DNA of 64,000 nt, taken from assembly GCA_013115135.1 (NCBI GenBank), contig JABANP010000049.1:124001-188000 (forward strand). The letters are read 5' to 3'. This DNA is from Perkinsus olseni. Lineage: Eukaryota; Perkinsozoa; Perkinsida; Perkinsidae. The notes under the pieces were generated by a model, which was not told the origin of the DNA, did not search any database, and saw only the letters and a program-made list of their open reading frames with translations. The translations under genes and the position numbers were made by a program. Positions 34,325 through 43,852 of this stretch are shown in pieces. The stretch's first letter is position 1; each line of letters begins with the position of its first letter.

Positions 34325-34396
34325 TTCCGCGGCCGGGAATTGAACCCGGGTCTCCTGCGTGACAGGCAGGAATACTAACCACTATACTACCGCGGA
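34325..34396 (-). tRNA. tRNA-Asp (GTC)
   Basis: The 72-nt minus-strand sequence folds as a full cloverleaf. The acceptor stem is TCCGCGG/CCGCGGA. The A box is TAGTATAGTGG and the anticodon arm is CCTGC-CTGTCAC-GCAGG with anticodon GTC. The T arm is CCGGG-TTCAATT-CCCGG and the discriminator base is A. No intron is present and no CCA is encoded, as expected for a eukaryotic tRNA gene. The minus-strand 3' flank (toward 34310) holds no long T run. Confidence 0.95.
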
Positions 34397-35378
34397 CCTG
34401 TCATTTTGGTGTGTTTTTTTGTGTATAGTGGTTCAATTGAACTGTCAGCGGTCGCATTATTTACCTCCGATACACGGTGAAAAACAAATCATGCCAGTAA
34501 AGTATACTTCAGTGCAAGCCATGCGATTGTGTTGAGGAGTATAAGGCCATTATCAGGCGCGCGAAGTGACGAAGTCTCGTCTCAACCCAAGTGACGCCGT
34601 GGGCCACCGCGACGGCGTCACCATGGCAGCAACTATTGAAGAACCCAATATGGATCGGTCGAGTATTGCATATGCAGGCTGGAGAGAGCTGTGTTATACA
34701 ACTTGAATACCAATTCAATGCGGGCACGGCGAGCACTCGAGTCTACAGCAGTTGCCTTTTGCCAACTGTTACCTTGCACCTAATATTACACACGCGTTAC
34801 CAATGATACTCCACGGCTCTAGGAAAGCGTCCCTCGTGGAAGGGACGCCAATCTGGTGCAATGAAGCAGTTTCTTCGGCAAAATAGGCCACAGTGGGCAT
34901 CCCCAGACGTTAACGTCACGGAGTGAGGGAGAACCGGTTCCCAGACAGAACTCAGCCGTGCCATTCCACTCGCTCAAATATTCACATTTCATGACACGCC
35001 ATGAGCAACCTGCCCTAGGGGCGTCACGGTTCGTGATCCACGACTCGCAGCGTGTTCGGTGGGACTGAACAATTGCCATCGTAGCCTCATTTCCAATTAC
35101 GAACGCGGAGCCAGATATAACCACAGAAACTCAGAGACGAACGCAAGCAACAAAAATATCTAGCTTTGAGTGATTTCTTGGCCAGAATGCATTGAGTAGA
35201 GGCTCCAACAGCTGGAGTTCAGCTCTACTCGAGATAGCTAGTTTCGATCATCCTTGATAGTGAGCAGAAGTCGTCGACGGGAACAAGGAATGCCTTATAG
35301 TTACACAATAGCGTTCATAACGATGAACTTCAGTTAAGCAGAAGGGGAACTCATGTACTGCAACAGCAATCACAGGGG
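34397..35378. other. Unassigned intergenic region
   Basis: No convincing gene. One minus-strand frame (34819-35124) is open for 101 codons but shows no recognisable motif. A perfect hairpin with 10-bp arms (GTGACGCCGT ... ACGGCGTCAC) and a loop of 11 nt lies at 34591-34621. Confidence 0.4.
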
Positions 35379-36134
35379 CTACTCTCCTTTCTTCGGTACC
35401 CACTTCCTGTGGCTGCTCGAATAAATCTGCCGTCGAACTGCTTTCATACACTCCGTGACGATTGCGTTGTAGTCCGGAGTTATATCATTCGGAAAACCTC
35501 TACAGAACTCCTTGCCAGACTGATAACATGGACCAATGACGAGCGAATAACCACCCTGCCGCTACTACCTGATGGAGAGCCTCACTGCCGTCCATCTCCT
35601 GAAGGACTGCCATGAACATGTCGGCAACCCTCTGCCGTCGTGAACGTGTGGCCAGTAATGGGGAGTTATAGGCGGCCCGAGACGATCCGCTAATACCGTA
35701 GTCTACAGCAACCTCACCAGGGGACTTCATGCCCTTCACACTAGGCGGTGAGGGTCGACGATCTTGTTGAGCCGATTCGTTGTCGGACGCACCGGAAGAC
35801 GAGCCAACCTCCGTTGGAGGGGATGGCAAGGAAGCGAGTTGTTGCTCTAAGAGCAGAATCTTATTTGCCTGAGAGCTGTTCTTCTCTTGTTCCAGTCGAA
35901 GCCTCTCTTCAAGCTTGGATATCTCATTAGACATCTCTATTATAAATGAAGCCAGCTGCTGCGGCGACTCTTGTTCCACCACACTAAGCAGCACGGTCTT
36001 TATGGCATCGACTTCTGAATGACGATAAAGACAGATGAGGGAACAAACATCGAAAGACAATCACCTTCAAGGGTGGCCTGGTCATTAATAGCTTCCTCCT
36101 GAGTCTGTGGGCACCCCAACGGAAGTGGAGTCAT
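35379..36134 (-). CDS. Tandem paralogue A, unknown function
   Basis: Read on the minus strand, exon 1 starts MTPLPLGCPQTQEEAINDQA (36134). Next is an exon with VVEQESPQQLASFIIEMSNE and a coiled coil (ISKLEERLRLEQEKNSSQAN). A Ser/Pro linker and LLATRSRRQRVADMFMAVLQ follow. A 49-nt GT-AG intron after GSEALHQ was phase-checked. The last exon reads SGKEFCRG and NAIVTECMKAV and ends RKWVPKKGE with TAG at 35381-35379. The same intron sits at the same codon in paralogue B. I recognise no family. The helical centre suggests an oligomeric protein, and the basic C-terminal stretch could bind nucleic acid. Confidence 0.65.
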
Positions 36135-36655
36135 CGTACTTCGACAGAAAAGTGTAAGCGAAGGAACTCACGACAAACGAGCAGGTCAATACAACAGTTC
36201 TCCACCTGCAACAGAATTTGATTCGACACCGCAAGTCGAAAGACCTCCAATCCATTAGTACCGAACTCGGCAACACAACCGCGAAGATCAGAGTGCTGAA
36301 ATGAAATGTGACGACGACTACGACGAAGAATATCTACCAAATGAAGGTTGCATCCAGTCTGCAGCGTGGCAGGTGCGGGACTAGTACGACGACAACTGGA
36401 AGTGGTTTTTTGTTGAATATCATCCCTCTATCATCATGACAAAATGGTGGGGACGTCACTTAAAAGTTCATCCTCAACATAGTTTTCTGAGTGGTTGATG
36501 GTAAGCACCAACAGCAATAGCCGTTGGACATGGACCATGTGAATGATTGACGACTTTTACGACTCCTAGTATACCGGAGAAAGAGAGGCCCAACTTGACA
36601 CTTAAGTGCTGTGTCTCGGTTATCAGGTTGTTGTTGTTGTTGAAGCATAGAGGAG
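36135..36655. other. Spacer between paralogues A and B
   Basis: It contains a (TTG)n-type tract at 36625-36645 and no supported exon. It presumably holds the promoter of paralogue A. Confidence 0.4.
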
Positions 36656-37446
36656 TTAGTCTCTCTTAGGAACCCACTTCCGTTGGCTGGAAGGGGAGGT
36701 ATGCCTTTGAACGGCCTTCATGCATTCCTTAAAGATGGCGTTATAATCAGGAGATTCATCGCTTGAAGATTCCTTGCCAGACTGATAACATGGACCAATG
36801 ACGAGCGAATGACCACCCTGCCGCTACTACCTGATGGAGAGCCTCACTGCCGTCCATCTCCTGAAGGACTGCCATGAACATGTCGGCAACCCTTTGCCGT
36901 CGTGAACGTGTGGCCAGTAATGGGGACTTGTTCAGGGCCTTCCGACAGGACTCGTTAATACCGTAAATCGCGAAGATTTCAGCGGGGGACAGCTTGCCCT
37001 TAACACTTGATGACGATGCACGATCTCGTTGAGCCGATATATCAGCGGACACATCAGAAGACGGGCCAATTTCCGTTGGCGGGGATGGCAAGGAAGCGAG
37101 TTGTTGCTCTAAGAGCAGAATCTTATTTGCCTGAGAGCTGTTCTTCTCTTGTTCGAGTCGAAGCCTCTCTTCAAGCTTGGATATCTCATTAGACATGTCT
37201 ATTATAAATGAAGCCAGCTGCTGCGGCGACTCTTGCTCCACCACACTGGGCAGCATGCTCGCTATGGCATTGGCTTCTGAAGGCAGACACAATTGAGAAA
37301 TGACGATAACGGAGGCTTTTACCTTCGACAGCCGTCTCGTTGTTGAAATCATCCTCGTTGTTGAAATCATCATGATGATGATCCAAGCCCTCCTGTCTTC
37401 CTAACGGCGTGTACACTGGGTTCTCAAGCGAAAAGTAGGAAGCCAT
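36656..37446 (-). CDS. Tandem paralogue B, unknown function
   Basis: Exon 1 gives MASYFSLENPVYTPLGRQEG and an Asp/Asn/Glu-rich stretch with a direct repeat (DFNNE). A 46-nt intron follows, then an exon almost identical to paralogue A (VVEQESPQQLASFII, SNEISKLEERLRLEQEKNSS, LLATRSRRQRVADMFMAVL). After the same 49-nt intron, the last exon reads SGKESSSDESPDYNAIFKEC and ends RKWVPKRD with TAA at 36658-36656. The two paralogues are nearly identical in the coiled coil and in the RRQRVADMF block. They differ at the N-terminus and in the Ser/Pro linker. This pattern suggests recent duplication with constraint on the core. Confidence 0.68.
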
Positions 37447-38178
37447 TATAGTTCGACCGAATCACGGAAAGCCAAGTAAGTAATGACTACAGAACAAGAA
37501 GACCGTCCACCTAGCATCGTCACCATCGTCGGGAGCCAACCCCTGGCGGGGCAAGGGGGCCTCCCCTAGCGTGACTAAGTGGTGACAGTCTCTCACAACG
37601 GTGTCACCACAACCATATGGAGCGGTGTATGCTGATATCAGGGAGCGCGCTCTCTCGATGAACGTAATAACAGAGGCGTCGCCCACCACCACAATCGGCA
37701 GGCAGGGGTGATAACCAACAGCCCTCCACTCGAGGACTCTAGGTCTCGGGCGCTCACCTCAAGCGCTATCAAGACAAGGTGTCCGCGTGTTTGATGGGAG
37801 GAGAAAGCACTTAGGGAGTTACGAGCAGCAGCAGCGACAGCCTCGCGATTACCAACTGAACCTGACTCCGCGCGGTGGTGGATTTCGGCGCGAACTCGAA
37901 TCCCAGCGACAATATTTTTCCTCCCCTCTGCACATCCATGTGAGTTGTAGGTCGACGAACAAGATAAAAATGCTGTATGAAAGAGTCGTGTTCAAGGGGC
38001 GTACGGGATCCTCGTCATCCTAGCCAGCACAAGAACTATTGTCTAGGAATAAAGGGGGTCCGCGCATGGTCATGCACGCGCCGCACGTAAACCTGTGCTC
38101 ACTACTGGACTGTGCTGGCCATAGGGACATGGTTCATAGGGACAGCTCACAGAGGGTAACCTTAGGGTCCTTGCCAAC
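37447..38178. other. Divergent intergenic region with one open frame
   Basis: It lies between paralogue B (-) and phosphatidylserine decarboxylase (+). A minus-strand frame around 37760-37510 reads LPIVVVGDASVITFIERARS then DTVVRDCHHLV. It has protein-like composition and may be an unannotated upstream exon or gene. I cannot assign it. Confidence 0.35.
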
Positions 38179-39858
38179 ATGTTCTCGATCCCAACATTTG
38201 GACCTTCTGAGAAGACTAAGGCGGCTCTAAAGTTAGGGGCAAGGTAATGGACAGGTGGGAGCCCTCGTGATGAGAGAAATCCTTAGCGCAGGTTCTCGGT
38301 GGAAGAGCAGCGGAAGTTGGCCACTAGACGACGGAAGTTGTACGTGGCTGCTGCCGGGGCCATCGTCATGCTAGGGTTTCAGTATAAATATAACGAGGTG
38401 AACCGTCATTTCCCTTAGCCCTGCTCATGCTCGCTTCAGGTCATCGATGTAGTTGGCAACCCTAGCGGTATAACATCTCCCAGTACTCTCTTCTACTCGA
38501 GGCTTGTGTTCGGCCGTAAGTGGCTCGGCCGCCGTTGTTGGTCCATGGCCGTTCGGTAGGCACTCGGAGTCGGATCACCGGCAGTCTGATGTCGCGGACG
38601 CTGCCCGTTAAGATGAGAGAACCTCTTTTTAAACTCTATGCGAAGGCCACTGGGGCTGATCTCACGGAAATACGGTATCCACTAGATGCATACCACTCCT
38701 TCCAGGAATTCTTCACACGAGCTCTCAAAGACGGGGTAGTAAAAGGTGCCTGAGGCTTGGTGGCTTGGCAAACAGTCTCAGGCACGGCCCATGGAGGATG
38801 TTGCTCCAACCACGATGGTCTGTCCTTGCGATGGGGAGATTGTCAACCTTGGAGTCATTGACCGTAATCATCGCGTCGTTACAGTTGTTGTGGTATTCTA
38901 ATATTCCCAGGAGGGCAAACGAGAGTATCTCAACTGGACCCGACGATATCCGGGGTAAAGGGCGGCACCTACATGCTGTCGGGGTTCTTGGGAGTGGACC
39001 CCATGCGAAGGCTGCATCCAGAATCCAAACTCATGTAATTGCTCCTCTCTGAGTTCTCTCTTTTATGGCATGCGATCAGGTACGCCGTGATCTACCTCTC
39101 TCCAGGCGACTACCATAGATTCCATTCGCCCACGAAATTCCAGCTGCAACAGGCCCGGTAGCACATAATTTCGTTGTTACAGGAATAGGTCATTGGATGC
39201 TCTTGCAGGCACTTCCCAGGAGACGTCCTGCCTGTGATGAAGCCGTTCGCCTCTGCAGTGGACGACTTATTCACAGCAAATGAGAGAGTGGTCTTATCGG
39301 GGACTTGGGCGTTCGGCCAGTGCCACTACGTACCGGTTGCAGCGTAATAGGTGGGGGAGGGAAGGGAGAATAGAAATTGCTCATTCCGGCGAATCCACGA
39401 AGGGAAACCTGCGCGTGGTTTTGAGAGCCTGGTGTTCTAATCTGAGGAGAATTACCGTTGGTGTGGTATTGGAAGTTGGACCATATAGATCTCAGCATGT
39501 AGTTGGACGGTCATCGTACATCATCAGGTACAATGTGGGTGGCATAAAGCTTGCCTTCGAGAATAAACTGCGTACGAATCAGCTTCGATCAGTCTCAGTG
39601 TACACCGGAGGGGAGATCCGGACGAGGCTCTTTGATAACGCCTTCCAGCACGGTGATCCAATAGGGACTTTTATGTAAGGGCCGCTGCTGCTGGGTCGGG
39701 ATCTATAGTAGTGGTATGGCAGGCTTGGTAGCACCATCGTGATGATGTTCGAAGCCCCCCAGTCGATGGATTGGGCGGTGGAAGTGGGGGACAAAGTGAC
39801 GATGGGCCACTTGCTAACTCAGCCACTGAAGAAAGCAGCAGCAACGAAGAAGGACTGA
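38179..39858 (+). CDS. Phosphatidylserine decarboxylase proenzyme (mitochondrial-type)
   Basis: This enzyme converts phosphatidylserine to phosphatidylethanolamine using a self-made pyruvoyl group. Exon 1 (38179-38243) starts MFSIPTFGPSEKTKAALKLG. After a 48-nt intron, FSVEEQRKLATRRRKLYVAA runs into a hydrophobic anchor helix (GAIVMLGFQ). The core follows: SRTLPVKMREPLFKLYAK, YHSFQEFFTRALKDG, CPCDGEIVNLGVI, GTYMLSGFLGVDP, YLSPGDYHRFHSP, HFPGDVLPV, FTANERVVLSG, NVGGIKLAF, and the cleavage motif LGST (about 39720-39740) followed by IVMMFEAPQ. LGST is where the proenzyme splits to create the pyruvoyl. The N-terminal anchor plus type I layout suggests the mitochondrial inner membrane. Introns are 42-60 nt. 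The stop is at 39856-39858. Confidence 0.87.
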
Positions 39859-39954
39859 CGGCCTGTTGTGCGGTTTCTGTTGTTATTGCCGGTGTTGGAG
39901 TTGTCTGCAGTATTTGTGGACGATGGTTTCTTGGCGGCCGTGATAGGGTTCTTG

Positions 39955-40410
39955 GATATGCTTAGCGTCTCTCGGCGAGACGGCAGTTGAATTCTGAGGT
40001 GATGAGGAGCTGAGCGGTAGTACTGGTTGGAAAGGGACAACTGCGCTTGAGTGGGGGACGGGTTCGCCTGCTCATGCCGAACGCTCCGAAAACTTCGATC
40101 TTACTGAGGCGTCTATTTGTCCCGACGAGGAAGTACTAATTAGCATCAGAACCGCGAGTGGAAGCCGACTTGCACTCCCCTGGAAGACGAGAGAGAGGCT
40201 CTTGGCTACTAGGAGACCTTGTTGTAGATCAATATCCCGTCGCTCGGTGGAGTAGATATCCTGACCAATCCGGGGGTTACTGTATCTAAGGAAGGCGCTT
40301 ATAAGCCTCTATGTGAATGCGGGCGCTGTCTCCCGTCTATTGTTTTGGGCAGACATTATCCGGATCGTTCGGTGGGAAGACATTCACCGACGGTTAAAGA
40401 GAAGCTTTAG
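39955..40410 (+). CDS. Probable small gene, exons incomplete
   Basis: A coding-like stretch (LEWGTGSPAHAERSENFDLT and onward, 40045-40140) joins, probably after an intron from about 40133 to 40218, to INIPSLGGVDILTNPGVTVS then KPLCECGRCLPSIVLG, ending VKEKL with TAG at 40408-40410. The CxCxxC cluster could bind zinc. The start is unknown; MLSVSRRDG at about 39958 is one candidate. Function unknown. Confidence 0.35.
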
Positions 40411-40751
40411 TGTGTATCAATGGAATTTAACGCCTGAGAACTATGTCCTTGGAGAAGTGTGCTGCTGATACTGTAGCTCTCTCCGCTTCTGAGGCTTCGT
40501 CCCGGCCGAACCCTAGGACGTAGCAATTGGTACTTGACATCTAGCTCGACGCATCAATTCGATTACGTGTCCGAGTAGCCTCGGCACTGGCCTTCGTCCA
40601 TTCCTTATGTTAGATGTCTCATGGTCTTTGAGCAAGGATGGCGGTGCTTGAGATCCGGGAGGACTCTGATTGTCACGGTCTGAAGACAGCTTCGTCACTC
40701 CAAGTGTTGAGTTCCTATTTATGGATGGTCTAGTTGCAGGGTTGTTTCGAC

Positions 40752-41250
40752 ATGTCCACGGACTTGTTATTGGACACCTTCAATGAGTTGACGGCTGTGG
40801 TAATGCGATAGTTGTATACCGAAGGGGACGACGCTGAGGCTGTTGCTGAGATCGATAAGCTCATCGAGAGGGTGTCATCATCGAGTGGTGCTCATCGAGA
40901 GCCTTCGCTGCATGAGGATGAACCTAGTGGCTGTGTGGGAGAGGAGAAGGCGCAGGGATCTACAAATGATGATGAGGGGGAGAAAGGCCAGACTGCGGCC
41001 GCCGCTACTACTACCGCTCCAACGACAGCTGCAAGTGGCATGATGATGCCGCTGCCCGAGGACCCAGAGCTGAGCAATCTGTGCATGAGTTGGTATTATG
41101 CTGGGTACTATACAGGCCGGTATCAGGTAGTGATGGTGGTGGTGATGGGGTGGGTTGGGTACCGGTTGGTCTCAGGCTTGGAAGGAGATGTCCTCGTCAT
41201 CCGCGGCAGCAGGCGCCAAAGTAGATGGAAGCGCTTCCCAAGCACTCTGA
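40752..41250 (+). CDS. SMN (survival motor neuron) homologue, snRNP assembly
   Basis: The C-terminus carries an unmistakable SMN YG box: LCMSWYYAGYYTGRYQ then AWKEM after a 49-nt intron (from 41127). This helix drives SMN oligomerisation and is close to the fission-yeast version. The N-terminal part (MSTDLLLDTFNELTAV) would be the Gemin2-binding region. An acidic Ser/Thr/Ala-rich linker separates them. There is no Tudor domain, as in yeast-type short SMN proteins. SMN assembles Sm rings on spliceosomal snRNAs, which fits the presence of SF1 in the same window. An in-frame TAG at 40809-40811 lies between the first 19 codons and the rest. Either the true first exon is elsewhere or the 12-nt GT...AG at 40800-40811 is removed. 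The stop is at 41248-41250. Confidence 0.78.
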
Positions 41251-42524
41251 CGAGTTTCCTGTTATCTGCTCCCGCTATTGTGTTCGAGTGTCTGTGCCTT
41301 GGGCGATGCTATTGCCGCGCAGTTGATTACCTATGCCCATGGGAGGTAATAGCAGACAGCCACCTGATCTGGTGGCAGCTTTAGTAGGAGTCCAAGGGCT
41401 CAAAGGAGAGGCGGAGCAGTTGGAGGTCATCAATAAGCTCGCGGAAGCTAAGGCCACTTTAATGAAAGGTAATACCGATGCCGGGGGTTTGGCCGGATTT
41501 TCCTCGACCTCGACCGTGTTTCCTTCATTTCAGCTATGGAGACGCTGATTTCCATTCGACCATCTCTCACCAGCGACTCGGACAAGGCGTGTGTGGATGG
41601 TGTGCTTAGAGGGCTGGTGGAAGATGGAGAGAGAGTCCAGTTGCTGTTGCGGTTGGACAGGCTGAGTCATGCCTGGGAGGAGGAGAAGGCCAGCAAGGAT
41701 AGCGGCCGGTCGACGTCGGATCCACAGATCCCTTCGACCGGGCAGAAGAATGAATCGATCGGTGATGAGCACGGTACTTTGGTGGACCTGATGCCCTCGC
41801 CGCCATCGGATTTTAAGGCTGCTGGGAATGACGAGGAGGAGCGGCCGCCCTCCGCGGGGGACAGGGAGGAAGTGCCCCCGTCGGACGAACCCTCGGCGAG
41901 TCGTGTACCGGATCGACAAGTCGACTCTGCGGGAAGGCAGGATGGCGTGGTGGAGACGGTCGAGGAGGGCCGGGGGGAGGCAGACGAGATCGTCGAGGGG
42001 AACGGTGACGCGGGTTCGGTCGAGTCCCCACCGAAGGATACCCCTGTCGACGAGAAGACGGTTGATCAGAGTGTCGCGGACGAGAGCGTTTTGTCTGTTC
42101 CTAAGGGGACCATATCTTTTGAGCTCTCTGAATCGGACGAGGGTAAAGATATGATATCTGAGGACTTGGAATCCTCCGTCTTCCCCAAGGCTGGTACCAA
42201 TGGCCGAGTATCCGACATCAGCTCCGCTGCCTTAGTCGATGAGGTTGGATCGGTCATATCGTATTCTGGTGATGCGATGCCCATCATAATGAGGCCATCA
42301 GGAGCCCCTCGACAGGGCGGCAGCCGATTCACAGTGGAAGCTTCTTCGAAGGGGGGAATCGACCTGGGGGCGATATCGTATCTAAAGATTGGAAACCGGC
42401 CATGCGCAGAGGTGGCCTCTCCGGTGCGAACCCGGAGGGAGTTTTTGTCTCCTTTGTCGAGAGATCCCGCAGGGCCTGCGGATGTTTTGGTCGTGATGGA
42501 AGATGCTACACGTAGTTTCTTTCT

Positions 42525-42532
42525 ACGGGGAG
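42525..42532. repeat. Left target-site duplication of hAT element
   Basis: ACGGGGAG, identical to 43523-43530. Confidence 0.9.
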
Positions 42533-43522
42533 CAGGGTTTGCCCACTGGGAAAATGGGAAAATTTTCCCCAGGGAATTTCCGGGAAATATTTCCCTTGGG
42601 AAAAATCCCGGGTTCTTCCCTGGGAAAGGATGCGTTTGGCCACCCTAGGCAGTTTGCTGATGCACTAGATACGCAATGGATGGAGAGAGAGGCGATAGCG
42701 ACGACGATATGACAGCTGTGCTAGGTTTGAACTCATAAAGTGCATCCTCGCGTGAACGAGTGCGGTACATATCCGCTTCTGACACCTCTAGCGGATTGTA
42801 CAGTTCTTCGGAAAGACTGCTTCCTGATGATAATGAGGTATGAGCAAACTTTCGATGAGTTCACATTCCGTCCGACTCGGTGGCTAACCGAGGTACTGAA
42901 TGGCGTTGTCCTCCTCGAATGGGAGCTGGAACGTCGTTGTTCGTTGACCTCGAGCCCTTGAGCTGGGGTACATATCGGCTTCTGACACCTCTAGCGAGCC
43001 ATACATTGCTTCCTGGGGACAGTGAGGTCTTAGCGATTATACCAAGTACAACACGGCGCATAATGAAAGCTTCTATCGAGCTATAGGAAAAATCTGGCTG
43101 AGTTCGCAGCCCGTCAGATTTGGAGGCTGACCGAAGTACCGAACGGCATTGCCGAGGCATTGCCGGAACGCGGTTGTTTGTTGACTCCGATCCCTGGTAC
43201 TGGGGTTACCCCAGTAGGGTACATATCCGCTTTCGACACCCCTAGCAGGGCATACAGTGGTTCCTGGTGATAGTGACGTACAGACAAACTCTCGATAACT
43301 TCACCGCCCGGCCGACTCGGTGACTGAGCGAGGTAGCTAACGGGAGTGCCGAGTTTATACAGAAGTCGAAAGTTCCGGCTCGGAAGTCCCCACCGGAGCT
43401 GAGGCACGTCCGGCACTGCTTCAGACTCGCCGGAGTTTTTCCGGGAATTTGGAAAGGGAAATATCCGGGAAATTCCCTTTCCCGGAAATACTCAAAGTTT
43501 TTCCCAGTTCGGGCAAACCCTG
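42533..43522. mobile_element. Non-autonomous hAT-type element, 990 bp
   Basis: The termini are inverted: CAGGGTTTGCCC(AC)TGGGAAAA at the left and the reverse complement with a two-base spacer difference (GAAC for AC) at the right. CAGGG at the tip and a perfect 8-bp target duplication are diagnostic of hAT elements. No transposase frame is present. Both ends carry rich palindromic blocks (GGGAAAATTTTCCC, GGGAAATATTTCCC) extending about 95 bp inside. The interior is built of three diverged tandem units. Confidence 0.9.
42764..43330 (+). repeat. Three diverged tandem units inside the hAT element
   Basis: Each unit begins near GGTACATATC(C/G)GCTT(C/T), at 42764, 42967 and 43217, spacings of 203 and 250 bp. 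Each also repeats a Thr-Arg-like downstream block (CCGACTCGGT... GAGGTA...). Confidence 0.7.
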
Positions 43523-43530
43523 ACGGGGAG
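43523..43530. repeat. Right target-site duplication of hAT element
   Basis: ACGGGGAG, identical to 42525-42532. Confidence 0.9.
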
Positions 43531-43585
43531 CCTTCGAGTACTTCGACCAGGCTCGAGTTGTCGATGTCTCACCGCGAGTCTTACC

Positions 43586-43589
43586 GTAT
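43586..43589. repeat. Left target-site duplication (GTAT) of LTR element
   Basis: GTAT, matching 55075-55078. It is short, but consistent with the host reading frame resuming exactly after 55078. Confidence 0.7.
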
Positions 43590-43784
43590 TGTGTCATTCA
43601 CATGACCAAAGCGACAGATATTTGCTGTGAGTGACAATGGCGATCGCGCCGACGTATCTTGCACTGAAACCGTAGCCGTTTCGGATACTCATGATCGCCA
43701 TGAAAGCAACCAAACTAAAGACCTTTTTGCAAGATTATTATTCTTCACCTTCCTTTGTTGCGCTATGACCAAGGGAACGGCAGA
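43590..43784 (+). repeat. Left LTR of BEL/Pao-like retrotransposon
   Basis: 195 bp starting TGTGTCATTCACATG and ending GAACGGCAGA. It differs from the right LTR at two positions (G/A near 43703 and 43774), so the insertion is young. The end is not the usual CA if the GTAT duplication is right. Confidence 0.85.
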
Positions 43785-43852
43785 TTCTACCGGGATCCAA
43801 TCCCTCAGACGAAGCTCTCGCATACGGTCTAAGTCCACTGACGGTCTACCAA

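Noticed and set aside
37787..38023. Plus-strand frame MFDGRRKHLG...
   Set aside because: No splice link to the decarboxylase and no recognisable motif; probably random.
43785..43806. Primer-binding site directly after the left LTR
   Set aside because: The sequence (TTCTACCGGGATCC) lacks the TGG start, and I could not match it to a tRNA 3' end.
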